From Scatosoma sp045650185 (GTDB lineage: Bacteria; Bacillota; Clostridia; Christensenellales; Borkfalkiaceae), in contig JAZRQY010000009.1 of assembly GCA_045650185.1 (NCBI GenBank), positions 1 to 21,590 of the forward strand: a stretch of 21,590 nucleotides of DNA. The letters run 5' to 3'. Position 1 is the stretch's first letter, and each line of letters opens with the position of its first letter. Of this stretch, positions 8,496 to 16,279 are shown in pieces. A model generated the notes under the pieces. That model did no database searches. It had not been told where the DNA came from and was given only the letters and a program-made list of their open reading frames with translations. The position numbers and the translations under genes are program-made.

Positions 8496-10913
8496 ATGAA
8501 AAAGCAGAAAACGAAAATTTTAACTCTTACGCTTGCTTCCTTGCTTGGCGCTGCAGCGCTGAGCGGCGGTGTTATTTCCGCGGCGGCAGACGAAACGGAA
8601 ACGACCAGAACGCCGTATAGCTACACGGCATCTCAGGTATTTGGTACGACCAACGCATCCCTTGTGGTGGATAATACGACGGAACACGTAGGTGTTTCTA
8701 TTGCGAACGGAGGCAGTTTTACCCTTTCCCAGCGCGACTTGGCTTGGAAGTGGTTTACCGAAAAAGGAAAGGCATCTTACTTGAGCTTTAGCCTTGCTTT
8801 TGCCGACCTCAACTTCTCTGAAGTGGTCGTTACGTTGGAAACGGCGTCTGCGCTTGCAAACGAAGACAAAAAGGCAATTAACACCATCACCTTTACGAAA
8901 GAGGGCGATGAGGTGTTTGCGGCTATCAACAAGAAGGAAGGCGATGCTATCGGTACCAAAGTAGCAGTTGCGCCTGTTGTAAACGGCGAAACCACGGTAG
9001 AAAAAGCGTTCACGATCAGCCTTGATCAGGTTGGTGTGCAGGGCAGTGAATATAACGTTTATTTGACCACCGTTGGCGGCGATGCGGTGAAGCTTGGTAC
9101 GTTTACCAACGTTGGCGCGGCTTACGGTGAATATGCTTCGTCCAGCGCGACGACTCCCTTGACGCCGTTCAAGGTCACCGCAAAAGTGCCTGCAGACGAG
9201 AACACCGAAACGGTGGAAAAATCCGTTATCAAAGTAGTGGATATCAACGGTCAGAGCTTTAAGCTGAACGACGATAGGAAGATTGAGGATAATGCGGCTC
9301 CCGTTTTGGTTGTCAATGATGAAATTGCATCCCTCACCTTCGGTTCGACGTTCTCCGTAGACTACGACTTCGTAGACGTTTTGGATAAGGACGTTACCAA
9401 AGTAGTTGAATACGCTCAGTACAATCCTACGGTTGCTGATGCGGATATGAAATACAAAACTCTGACGTCCACGCTGTACTTTACGCCGACCCCCTATGAA
9501 GTAGAAGGCGTAGAGAAAACCGTTTATTCCAATATCGATGAATTCGGTATCGATACGGACGGTGACGGCAAAAACGATAAGGCGAGAGAGTTTGTTTCGA
9601 TTATCATCACGCTCTCCGACGAATCCTTCAAGGGTGATTTTAAGACCGCTTACGACCTTTCCTGGTATACTACGGAGTCCGTAAAAGTGGGCGAATCCGA
9701 AAAGGATTACATCATTTTGGAAGAGAACATGCAAGGCGCAACGTACACCTTCCTCGATGCGAAAGACGGCGGTAAGAACGAAACCAACGAGAAGGCAGAT
9801 CGTATCGAAACCTATCAAGCGGCTGTAACAAAGGCGGCTGAAGGCTTGCAGGCGAACAGCACGACGAACTTCTACCTTCCCAGCTTGTCTGACTTAATCG
9901 AAGACGATGGTGGTTATGCAAACTTAAGCTTCACCATCAGCTATAAATCCACGAACTCTTCTTCGGCAAGCACCCGCACTAATGTTTCTGCGGCAAACTT
10001 GCAGTTCCCCGTTGCTAAGTCTGGCACCTACCGTTTCAAGGTATTTGCAGTAGATAAAGCGGGTAATTCGATGAAATATTACGACGAAGACGGCAAGCTG
10101 GTTGACGTATCCGCTGAAAACGTTTGGGAAATTGAGGAAATTCCTTATTTCCATTTCACGATTGCAGAGCCTGCGTTCTCCGTAAAAGAACAGTCTGGTA
10201 GCGCTTCGGACAGAAATGGTTCGGTTGCTATCGGTAAAACGTTCAACGATTTCTCGCCGACTATTTTAGGCGACAACCCTTCGGAAGTTAAGACGGAAGC
10301 AAAGCTTTACCTCGTCGACCTTGACCGTTTCAATACGCTCTTCCCCGACAAGAACCTTTCGCTGGAAAACCTTTCTTCGATCACCTATAAGGAGATTGCA
10401 GAGGCAGAATCGGCAAAGACGGCTACGGACGTAGATAGCTACTTGAACGTCTACGCAGAGTTGCTTGCAAAGGCTGTTAACGTTGAAGTGGAAGACCTGT
10501 TGTCGGCAGAAATCTTCAAGGAAATCTTGCCTTACGATGACAAGATTGATGCAGAACTTCATCCCGAAGAATACAATAAGAACAACGTTTACGAATGGAA
10601 TGAGGAAGAACAGACCTTTAAGCCTTTGAAGGAAACGGACGTGTACTTGATCATGGCGGTGTACACCGATTCGCTGATTCCCTCTGCGAAGGCTTGCGCT
10701 TACATGGTTGTTGGTATCGACCAGAAAAACGACGTATTGCCGGGTGAATCCGACTGGTTGAAGAACAATATTGCTTCGGTTATTCTGTTCAGTATCGCAG
10801 GCGTAATGTTAATCTTGATCGTTGTCTTGCTCCTCATCAAGCCTTCCGATGAAACCTTGGAAGACGTTGACGAAAAGGCAAAGAAAAAGGAAGAAAAGCC
10901 TAGCAAAAAATAA
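8496..10913 (+). CDS. Secreted protein with C-terminal membrane anchor, unknown function
   Basis: The 805-residue protein starts at ATG 8496, behind GAGAGG at 8481-8486 and its own promoter. Residues 1 to about 30 are a signal peptide: MKKQKTK, then a hydrophobic core, then VISAAA-DE as the probable cleavage site. A long acidic, Thr/Val-rich exported part follows with beta-sandwich-like segments such as GTYRFKVFAVDKAGN, and a calcium-loop-like DTDGDGKND at 353-361. One transmembrane helix (about residues 760-781, IASVILFSIAGVMLILIVVLLLI) is followed by a charged tail rich in Lys and Glu. The topology is type I with almost everything outside the cell. There is no LPxTG motif. I do not recognise the family. 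It sits as a single-gene unit between two RluA genes. Confidence 0.85.
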   Translation: MKKQKTKILTLTLASLLGAAALSGGVISAAADETETTRTPYSYTASQVFGTTNASLVVDNTTEHVGVSIANGGSFTLSQRDLAWKWFTEKGKASYLSFSLAFADLNFSEVVVTLETASALANEDKKAINTITFTKEGDEVFAAINKKEGDAIGTKVAVAPVVNGETTVEKAFTISLDQVGVQGSEYNVYLTTVGGDAVKLGTFTNVGAAYGEYASSSATTPLTPFKVTAKVPADENTETVEKSVIKVVDINGQSFKLNDDRKIEDNAAPVLVVNDEIASLTFGSTFSVDYDFVDVLDKDVTKVVEYAQYNPTVADADMKYKTLTSTLYFTPTPYEVEGVEKTVYSNIDEFGIDTDGDGKNDKAREFVSIIITLSDESFKGDFKTAYDLSWYTTESVKVGESEKDYIILEENMQGATYTFLDAKDGGKNETNEKADRIETYQAAVTKAAEGLQANSTTNFYLPSLSDLIEDDGGYANLSFTISYKSTNSSSASTRTNVSAANLQFPVAKSGTYRFKVFAVDKAGNSMKYYDEDGKLVDVSAENVWEIEEIPYFHFTIAEPAFSVKEQSGSASDRNGSVAIGKTFNDFSPTILGDNPSEVKTEAKLYLVDLDRFNTLFPDKNLSLENLSSITYKEIAEAESAKTATDVDSYLNVYAELLAKAVNVEVEDLLSAEIFKEILPYDDKIDAELHPEEYNKNNVYEWNEEEQTFKPLKETDVYLIMAVYTDSLIPSAKACAYMVVGIDQKNDVLPGESDWLKNNIASVILFSIAGVMLILIVVLLLIKPSDETLEDVDEKAKKKEEKPSKK

Positions 10914-10923
10914 TGAATCACGT

Positions 10924-10960
10924 ACGCCGTCGCTTGTCTAAGCGGCGGCGTTGCCTTTAA
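10924..10960 (+). terminator. Hairpin terminator between the surface protein and the second RluA gene
   Basis: An 11-bp stem (10925-10935 with 10940-10950, one G-T wobble) has loop GTCT and is followed by TTGCCTTTAAAA. The T-tract is weak, so some readthrough into the next gene is likely. The next start codon is only 13 bases from the stem. Confidence 0.65.
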
Positions 10961-10963
10961 AAT

Positions 10964-11776
10964 ATGTTAGAACTGATTGTCGATAAATCACAAACCTTAA
11001 AACAATTTACCGATAACGCGTACGCGCAGGCGTCCTTTTATTTTAACGCCTTGCTTAAGGCGCGGGAAATCAAGGTAAACGGCAAGCGTGTTGATCGCGA
11101 CGTTCCCGTATATAAAGGGGACGTCATTTCCTACTATCTGTCCAAAAAGCAGGAAGAAAAGCCTGCCTACTATTCGGTGTACGAGGACGAGAACGTGCTT
11201 GTGGTAGACAAGCTTGACGGCGTAAATTCAGAGGCTGTCTTTGCGACGTTGCAGCGCAAAGGGGAATATTATTTTATCCATCGCCTCGATAGAAACACCA
11301 AGGGCTTGTTGGTCTTTGCAAAAAACGGGCAAGCGGAAGAGGAATTGCTCTCTGCCTTCAAAACTCGCTCGGCGCAAAAAATCTATCATGCACGGTGCTT
11401 TGGTACGCCTACGAAGCCGCAGGCAATGCTGACGGCGTACTTAAAAAAGGACGAGGGCAGGGCGCTCGTAAAAATATACGCAAAGCCGACGGCAGGCGCG
11501 GAAACTATTTTAACGGAATATAAGCTGTTGTCCACAGACGGCGAAACTTCTTTACTGGAAGTTCATTTACATACGGGCAAAACTCATCAAATCCGCGCCC
11601 ATCTCGCCCATATCGGCTGTCCGATCGTGGGGGATATGAAATATGGCGATACGGACAAGAATAAGTCCCTTTCTTGCGCCCGTCAACAACTGATTGCAAA
11701 GCAGATTTCCTTTGATTTCAGCGGCGCGCTGTCCTATCTCAACGAAAAAACCTTTCTTTCACAATTTACCTTATAA
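10964..11776 (+). CDS. RluA-family pseudouridine synthase with S4-like N-terminus
   Basis: The 270-residue enzyme begins with an S4-like RNA-binding segment (about 1-62, including LLKAREIKVNGKRVDRD and the GDVISYYL end). The catalytic domain follows: ENVLVVDKLDGVNSE, then FIHRLDRNTKGLLVFAKN with catalytic Asp109, then HLHTGKTHQIRAHLAHIGCPIVGDMKYG. This domain order is that of RluC/RluD-type synthases, which modify 23S rRNA. The first gene of the family in this window lacks the S4 part, so the two are not duplicates in function. No good Shine-Dalgarno sequence precedes the ATG, and no promoter of its own was seen; it probably depends on readthrough of the weak terminator upstream. The exact target is unknown. 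Confidence 0.9.
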   Translation: MLELIVDKSQTLKQFTDNAYAQASFYFNALLKAREIKVNGKRVDRDVPVYKGDVISYYLSKKQEEKPAYYSVYEDENVLVVDKLDGVNSEAVFATLQRKGEYYFIHRLDRNTKGLLVFAKNGQAEEELLSAFKTRSAQKIYHARCFGTPTKPQAMLTAYLKKDEGRALVKIYAKPTAGAETILTEYKLLSTDGETSLLEVHLHTGKTHQIRAHLAHIGCPIVGDMKYGDTDKNKSLSCARQQLIAKQISFDFSGALSYLNEKTFLSQFTL

Positions 11777-11801
11777 AAATCGGCGTTTGCCGATTTTTTT
11801 T
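11776..11801 (+). terminator. Strong rho-independent terminator after the second RluA gene
   Basis: AAAATCGGC (11776-11784) and GCCGATTTT (11789-11797) pair perfectly around GTTT, followed by further T residues. The stem begins at the last base of the stop codon. Confidence 0.9.
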
Positions 11802-11812
11802 ATTAAAAACCA

Positions 11813-11841
11813 TTGACAAATCCCCGAATATATATTATAAT
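11813..11841 (+). promoter_or_regulatory. Consensus sigma-A promoter of the metal-efflux operon
   Basis: The -35 TTGACA (11813-11818) and -10 TATAAT (11836-11841) are both perfect and separated by 17 bases. Such a strong promoter suits a gene pair held off by a repressor. Confidence 0.95.
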
Positions 11842-11859
11842 ATGAACAGTTATTCATAT
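11840..11859 (+). promoter_or_regulatory. SmtB/CzrA-type operator
   Basis: The site ATATGAACAGTTATTCATAT is an imperfect palindrome with 9-base arms (one mismatch) around GT. Its core TGAACAGTTATTCA matches the pattern I know for SmtB-family operators. It overlaps the end of the -10 box and covers the expected transcription start, so bound repressor would block polymerase. Metal-responsive repression is inference from the family. Confidence 0.85.
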
Positions 11860-11883
11860 ATTAAAATATGGAGGCGTATATAA

Positions 11884-12228
11884 GTGGAAGAAAAAATGAA
11901 CGTGAATTGTTGCGACGTGTCCGACTTGGGGTCGGCTGGGGCAACGAATATAGAGAGGGTATGCGACGTATTTCGTATGCTCAGCGAACCGTCGCGCTTT
12001 AAAATCGTGTATGCGTTACGCTCGGGCGAGCTGTGTGTATATCATATTTTGCAGGTGGTTGGCGGCACGCAGAGCGCAATCAGCCATCAACTGCGTGTCT
12101 TAAAGGACAATCGTGTATTACGCGCGCGCCGTGATGGGCAAAACGTGTATTATTCTCTTGCAGACGAGCATATTAGACAGATTGTAGAAATGGGCTTGAG
12201 CCACGGAAAATGCGGAGGTATGGTATGA
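11884..12228 (+). CDS. ArsR/SmtB-family metal-sensing repressor
   Basis: The 114-residue protein starts at GTG, nine bases after GGAGG (11870-11874); the ATG five codons later is too far from it. The winged-helix HTH spans about 26-92, with recognition helix TQSAISHQLRVLKDN (62-76) and wing RRDGQNVYYSL. Two metal sites of the family appear possible. One is an N-terminal cysteine pair, Cys9-Cys10, with Cys51 in ELCVYH (CadC-like alpha-3N site). The other is Asp94-x-His96...His107-x2-Cys110 in the last helix, which is the SmtB/CzrA alpha-5 zinc site with Cys as the last ligand. The consensus operator just upstream indicates autorepression. The stop codon overlaps the ATPase start (ATGA). Zn, Cd or Pb is the likely inducer. 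Confidence 0.92.
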   Translation: MEEKMNVNCCDVSDLGSAGATNIERVCDVFRMLSEPSRFKIVYALRSGELCVYHILQVVGGTQSAISHQLRVLKDNRVLRARRDGQNVYYSLADEHIRQIVEMGLSHGKCGGMV

Positions 12229-14291
12229 AACGAACGCTTAGAATAGCTGGTTTAGACTGCCCGACCTGCGCGGCAGAGCTGCAAGCAGAGCTTGAAAAAA
12301 TCCAAGGCGTACGCTCTGCAATCATCTTATTTGTAGAGGGAAAATTGAAGGTGGATTGCGACGATGCTACGCTGGAAAAGGTAAAGGCGTGCGTAAATTC
12401 CTTCGAGGAAGCCCGTATCGTAGAAGAGGCGACCTACGATAGCGGTTCTCACTTGGCAGAGTGGATCCGCATGGGGATATCTGCCGTATTGCTGTTGGCT
12501 GGTATTGCCTTCAGCGTATGGGGCGGCTCGACTGTGACGGATATTTTATCCTACGTATCGTATGGGTTGTCCTATCTTGCGGTGGGGTATCCTATTTTAT
12601 GGTCTACCGCAAAAAATATCTGTAAGGGCAGGATTTTTGACGAAAACTTTTTGATGACGGTGGCGTCCGTGGGCGCATTCTGCCTGCAGGAATTCTGGGA
12701 GGGAGTAATGGTACTGCTCCTCTACCAGCTTGGGGAAACGCTCCAATCGCTGGCGCTTGGCTCGTCTAGGAAATCGGTAGCGACCTTGATTGAAATGAAG
12801 GCGGAATCGGCGTTGCGTTTGAGTGAAAAAGGCGCAGAAACGGTGTCCCCGGAGCAGCTTGCAATCGGCGATAAGCTCCTCATCAAGGCAGGTGATAAGC
12901 TCCCTTGCGACTGCGTGCTTTTGACGGCGTCGGCAAGTCTTGATATGAAATCGCTGACGGGCGAAACGGCTCTGGTGTCCAAAACGGCAGGTGAGGAGTT
13001 GCTCGCGGGCAGCGTAAACGCCGGCAACGCCTTTATGGCGACGGTAGTTCGCACGTACGAAAATAGCGCTGTGGCGAAGATTTTGGATCTGGTGGAAAAT
13101 GCCACCGAACGAAAAGCCGCCCCTGAAAAGTTTATTACGAAATTTGCAAAAATATATACCCCCATCGTCTGTATGATGGCGGTGTGTATCGCCTTGTTTC
13201 CGCCCCTTATAGAGGGCTTGGTGGCAGGTACATACGGTTTTGAAAACGGCGCTCAATGGCTGAAAGCCGCCTTGACGTTCCTTGTCATCTCCTGTCCGTG
13301 CGCTTTGGTGATTTCCGTACCTCTTACTTATTTTTCGGGGATTGGCGCTTGCGCTAAGGCTGGGATTTTGGTGAAGAGCGCGGCGGCGCTGGATAAGATT
13401 TCCAAGGCAAAGGTGGCGGCTCTTGATAAGACGGGTACGCTGACGAAGGGCAATTTTTCGATTATCGGCGCATATCCCGAAGAGTGTACGCAGGATGAGT
13501 TGCTTTCCGTCTGCGCGGCGTTAGAGGGGTACTCTTCTCACCCGATAGCGGCGGCGTTTTCCCACTTGCAATTAACCGAGCGCGCTGAAGAAGTGCAGGA
13601 ACTTCCCGGTAAGGGCTTAAAGGGGCTTGTAGGCGGCAAGCCTGCCGTTTTTGGTACGGTCGTCTTCTTGCGAGAGCAGGGCTACGAGGTGGATGAAAAG
13701 GCATCGGGTGATACCGTTTTGTATTTGGCATACGACGGTCGATACTGCGGTTGCTTGGAGATTGGTGACGTGATTCGAGAGGAGAGTCAGCAGCTGCTTG
13801 CCGACCTCAAAGAAATGAACGTCCATACCGTGATGTTAACGGGGGACTCCCCTGCGAGAGCGCAAAAAGTGGCAAATGCAATAGGCATGTCTGCGTTCAA
13901 GGCTGGGTTGTTGCCCGGAGAAAAGGTATCGGCGATGCAGGAATTGAAGGAGCGAGGAGTAGCCGTGTACATAGGCGACGGAATCAATGACGCGCCTGTA
14001 ATGACGGTGGCGGATTGCGCGGTATCTATGGGTAGTCTTGGCAGCGCGGCGGCGGTGGAAGCATCCGATTTCGTGTTGGTTTCCGATGCGCTTGGTGCTG
14101 TATCGCGCCTGATGCGGACGGCGAAGAAGACGAAGGGTATCGTGTATCAAAACATCGTCTTTTCTATCCTGATGAAGGTTGCGTTTATGGCGCTTGGTCT
14201 GTTCCCGTGGTTTCCGCTTTGGTTGGCGGTGTTTGCCGACGTAGGAGTGATGTTACTTGCGGTGCTCAACAGTCTTCGTGTGAAAAAATAA
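12225..14291 (+). CDS. P1B-type heavy-metal ATPase, Zn/Cd/Pb export
   Basis: The 688-residue membrane pump starts at ATG 12225, six bases after CGGAGG and overlapping the repressor stop; an in-frame ATG at 12210 lies upstream of that site and is unlikely. In order: one N-terminal heavy-metal-associated domain with GLDCPTC (Cys12, Cys15), TGE at 245-247, the membrane metal site Cys357-Pro-Cys359, the phosphorylated Asp401 in DKTGT, the His439-Pro440 motif, GDGIND at 584-589 and a final-helix Asp672 in ADVGVMLLAVLNSLR. The CPC plus DVGV-x7-N pattern marks the Zn/Cd/Pb branch (ZntA/CadA) rather than Cu pumps. It exports metal from the cytoplasm, controlled by the repressor gene before it. Metal choice is inferred from these motifs. 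Confidence 0.94.
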   Translation: MKRTLRIAGLDCPTCAAELQAELEKIQGVRSAIILFVEGKLKVDCDDATLEKVKACVNSFEEARIVEEATYDSGSHLAEWIRMGISAVLLLAGIAFSVWGGSTVTDILSYVSYGLSYLAVGYPILWSTAKNICKGRIFDENFLMTVASVGAFCLQEFWEGVMVLLLYQLGETLQSLALGSSRKSVATLIEMKAESALRLSEKGAETVSPEQLAIGDKLLIKAGDKLPCDCVLLTASASLDMKSLTGETALVSKTAGEELLAGSVNAGNAFMATVVRTYENSAVAKILDLVENATERKAAPEKFITKFAKIYTPIVCMMAVCIALFPPLIEGLVAGTYGFENGAQWLKAALTFLVISCPCALVISVPLTYFSGIGACAKAGILVKSAAALDKISKAKVAALDKTGTLTKGNFSIIGAYPEECTQDELLSVCAALEGYSSHPIAAAFSHLQLTERAEEVQELPGKGLKGLVGGKPAVFGTVVFLREQGYEVDEKASGDTVLYLAYDGRYCGCLEIGDVIREESQQLLADLKEMNVHTVMLTGDSPARAQKVANAIGMSAFKAGLLPGEKVSAMQELKERGVAVYIGDGINDAPVMTVADCAVSMGSLGSAAAVEASDFVLVSDALGAVSRLMRTAKKTKGIVYQNIVFSILMKVAFMALGLFPWFPLWLAVFADVGVMLLAVLNSLRVKK

Positions 14292-14301
14292 GGAGAAAAC
14301 T

Positions 14302-14883
14302 ATGCAAAAGAAAACCTTGGTGGTGGCGACGGGCAATGCCCATAAATTGCGTGAAATAGCGCAAATTTTCCCTGATTTTGAGGTGGTTTCGCAAAAGCAA
14401 GCAGGCTTTTTTGAGGACGTTGAGGAAACAGGTGCAACCTTCGTTGAAAACGCCCTTATCAAAGCGCGCGCGGCGTGCAAGGCGCTTGGGTTGCCTGTTT
14501 TGGCGGACGATAGCGGTCTTTGCGTAGAAGCGCTTGGCGGCGCGCCCGGTGTGTATAGCGCGCGCTATTGCGGACACCATGGCGACGATAAGGAAAATCG
14601 TAGTTTATTGCTTGAAAATATGCAAAACAAAGCGGACAGAACGGCGTATTTTTGTTGTGCGATTGCGGTGGTTTTTCCCGAAGGGAAAGAATGGACGGCA
14701 GAGGGCAAAACCTATGGTCGGATTCTGACGGAAGAGTCAGGTGATGGTGGGTTTGGCTACGACCCGATTTTCTTCAGCGACGACCTGCAAAAATCCTTTG
14801 GCGTAGCAACCGCCGAGGAGAAAAACACCGTATCCCATCGTTATCGCGCCCTTTGCTGCATTCGAGAAAAGGCAGGAATTTAA
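14302..14883 (+). CDS. rdgB: XTP/dITP diphosphatase (RdgB/HAM1)
   Basis: The 193-residue enzyme hydrolyses non-canonical purine nucleotides (dITP, XTP, ITP) to monophosphates, keeping them out of DNA and RNA. Family motifs are all present: VVATGNAHKLREI (TGNxxK at 10-15), ADDSGLCVEALGGAPGVYSARY with the catalytic Asp69/Asp70 region, GFGYDPIF, and SHRYRAL near the C-terminus. The length is normal. AAGGAG at 14291-14296 lies just before the ATG. The gene follows the metal ATPase by 10 bases with no terminator between, so it may be transcribed with the efflux operon. A functional link is not implied. A strong terminator follows. Confidence 0.95.
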   Translation: MQKKTLVVATGNAHKLREIAQIFPDFEVVSQKQAGFFEDVEETGATFVENALIKARAACKALGLPVLADDSGLCVEALGGAPGVYSARYCGHHGDDKENRSLLLENMQNKADRTAYFCCAIAVVFPEGKEWTAEGKTYGRILTEESGDGGFGYDPIFFSDDLQKSFGVATAEEKNTVSHRYRALCCIREKAGI

Positions 14884-14917
14884 TAAATTCATTTATTAAT
14901 ACTGATAAATTGCTTGT

Positions 14918-14947
14918 AAAAAAACAGACCTCGTGGTCTGTTTTTTT
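14918..14947. terminator. Bidirectional terminator between rdgB and the YwaF-like gene
   Basis: AAAAAAACAGACC and GGTCTGTTTTTTT form a 13-bp stem with loop TCGT, U-tailed on both strands. It serves the convergent rdgB and YwaF-like genes. The CAGAC stem core resembles that of the terminator at 15879-15916. Confidence 0.92.
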
Positions 14948-14953
14948 GTTTAA

Positions 14954-15763
14954 TTAACCGCTTTTTTGTATTAGTCGGATGATGCCTTTTGTTGCGTAAA
15001 AAATTCCGATTGCAATCCCTGAAAATCCAAGAACGTATATCAGCAAAAACATCGGATAAGGAACACGCGAATAGATTGTAGAAAGAATGGGCAGGGTGCA
15101 GGGGAATAGGGGGCTGATATAGAACATGTTAAATTCCTCGTCGATATACTGAGGGACAAGCCAGTTGAGCAATATTGCTGTCGCAATCATTATTGCATAT
15201 ACAGCTAAGCCGTATAAAAACCACTTTAAATTCAGCTCTTTTCTGTAATAGGTGAGCAGTAGGATGCCGACGACAATCTGCACGCCGTGATGAATCATTG
15301 TTTGCACGTTAATAAAGGCGATAGAAATGAAAACGTCGTTTGGATAGAGGAATACGACTGCACCGCCAAACAGCGAAAAGGTTGCAAGAAAAGCGCAAAC
15401 GCCTTGACGGGCTTTGCTATCTCTTAAAAAAGCCGCAAACGGCAATAGGTACAAGGGAGAGGAGCAAAGCTGAAAAGGAAAAGCGTACCACTGATAATCC
15501 CAAGTTGGTGTTTGTGTTTCGGGGTCGAGCGAAAATGAGAAAACGAGCTGCTTTCCGATTTCAAGCAGAGTAATAACAATCCAACAGACAAAGAGGAATC
15601 GGCGCAGGGCTTTATTGCTCGGATGGCGGTAGAACCAAATACATGCGACGACGGTTGAAAAAAGGACAATGAAAAGGAAGGTTAAATGAAACCAGCCGTA
15701 ACTGCGGGGCGTGGTCATTCTATATTGTTGGGCAGAATGTAAAAATTTTTCAAAGAAGCTCAT
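14954..15763 (-). CDS. YwaF-family integral membrane protein (TIGR02206-like)
   Basis: The 269-residue protein is mostly hydrophobic, with about six or seven membrane helices. The first follows an N-terminal cytoplasmic or interfacial segment ending RSYGWFHLTFLF. Features that recall the YwaF family are WYAFPFQLCSSPLYLLPFAAF in the third helix and NVQTMIHHGVQI before the fifth; the paired histidines and the PFQLC segment look like conserved polar positions. The biochemical function of the family is not known to me. The ATG has AAAGGA nine bases upstream. The gene is alone in its unit, transcribed against rdgB, with its own promoter. Confidence 0.78.
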   Translation of the reverse strand: MSFFEKFLHSAQQYRMTTPRSYGWFHLTFLFIVLFSTVVACIWFYRHPSNKALRRFLFVCWIVITLLEIGKQLVFSFSLDPETQTPTWDYQWYAFPFQLCSSPLYLLPFAAFLRDSKARQGVCAFLATFSLFGGAVVFLYPNDVFISIAFINVQTMIHHGVQIVVGILLLTYYRKELNLKWFLYGLAVYAIMIATAILLNWLVPQYIDEEFNMFYISPLFPCTLPILSTIYSRVPYPMFLLIYVLGFSGIAIGIFYATKGIIRLIQKSG

Positions 15764-15815
15764 AATCTCTCATCCTTTAGAAGGGATGATTTTAAGATTT
15801 GCCTTAAAGGGCGAA

Positions 15816-15845
15816 ATTATACAACTTTTTCAAAAATGATTACAA
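15816..15845 (-). promoter_or_regulatory. Probable sigma-A promoter of the YwaF-like gene
   Basis: On the minus strand TATAAT lies at 15816-15821 and a partial -35 TTGTAA at 15840-15845, with an 18-base spacer. The leader that follows can pair TCATCCCTT with AAGGATGA (15770-15789), burying the Shine-Dalgarno sequence. Confidence 0.65.
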
Positions 15846-15878
15846 AAAACCGCGCCCCTCGCGTGGTAATCATTGCAT

Positions 15879-15916
15879 AAAAAAACAGACAAGTGTGAAA
15901 ACTTGTCTGTTTTTTT
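15879..15916 (-). terminator. Terminator of the Ile2-Asp tRNA operon
   Basis: A perfect 16-bp stem (15879-15894 with 15901-15916) encloses a 6-nt loop, with A and T runs on the two sides. It directly adjoins the encoded CCA of tRNA-Asp at 15917 and can act on both strands. Confidence 0.9.
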
Positions 15917-15993
15917 TGGCGACCCAAAACGGGCTCGAACCGTCGACCTCCAGCGTGACAGGCTGGCGCTCTAACCAACTGAGCTATTGGGCC
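15917..15993 (-). tRNA. tRNA-Asp (anticodon GTC)
   Basis: The 77-nt gene has acceptor GGCCCAA/TTGGGTC, discriminator G as usual for Asp, anticodon loop CTGTCAC, T-loop TTCGAGC and encoded CCA. It is second in a two-tRNA operon. Confidence 0.95.
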
Positions 15994-16032
15994 ATATCTC
16001 TTCTTTGTTTGTCGCGATAGTGTAGGAAAGCT

Positions 16033-16109
16033 TGGTGGGCCCTCACGGACTCGAACCGTGGACCAGCCGGTTATGAGCCGGCAGCTCTAACCAACTGAGC
16101 TAAAGGCCC
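16033..16109 (-). tRNA. tRNA-Ile2 (anticodon CAT, expected lysidine)
   Basis: The 77-nt gene has acceptor GGGCCTT/AGGGCCC, discriminator A, encoded CCA, and anticodon stem GCCGG/CCGGC around CTCATAA. The body closely resembles Bacillus-type tRNA-Ile2 (GG-x-CCTTTAGCTCAGTTGGTTAGAGC). It is therefore probably an isoleucine AUA-reading tRNA whose C34 is modified by TilS. The alternative, another tRNA-Met, is less likely since both Met species are encoded elsewhere in the window. Confidence 0.82.
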
Positions 16110-16144
16110 AAGCCGCATTTGTTCCTAACGTACAACGCTTGTTT

Positions 16145-16173
16145 ATAATATACTATTTTTATTATAAAGTCAA
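16145..16173 (-). promoter_or_regulatory. Sigma-A promoter of the Ile2-Asp tRNA operon
   Basis: On the minus strand the -35 is TTGACT (16168-16173), the spacer is 17 bases and the -10 is TATTAT (16145-16150), about 35 bases upstream of tRNA-Ile2. Confidence 0.85.
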
Positions 16174-16261
16174 GTATTTTGTTGTAAATTTACAAAAAAT
16201 TTTTCGCCTTAACTCCTCTTTTTTCGACTAAAATTTGCAAAATATTTCCTTTCTCAGCCTT

Positions 16262-16267
16262 TATAAT
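16262..16267 (+). promoter_or_regulatory. Perfect -10 box upstream of the structured leader and spoIIA
   Basis: TATAAT at 16262-16267 would start transcription near 16274, six bases before the closing stem of the leader. The only -35-like hexamer, TTGCAA at 16235-16240, is 21 bases away, which is too far for a normal spacer. No sigma-H-type AGGA...GAAT arrangement was found between 16200 and 16280. Confidence 0.55.
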
Positions 16268-16279
16268 CAATACAAACGC

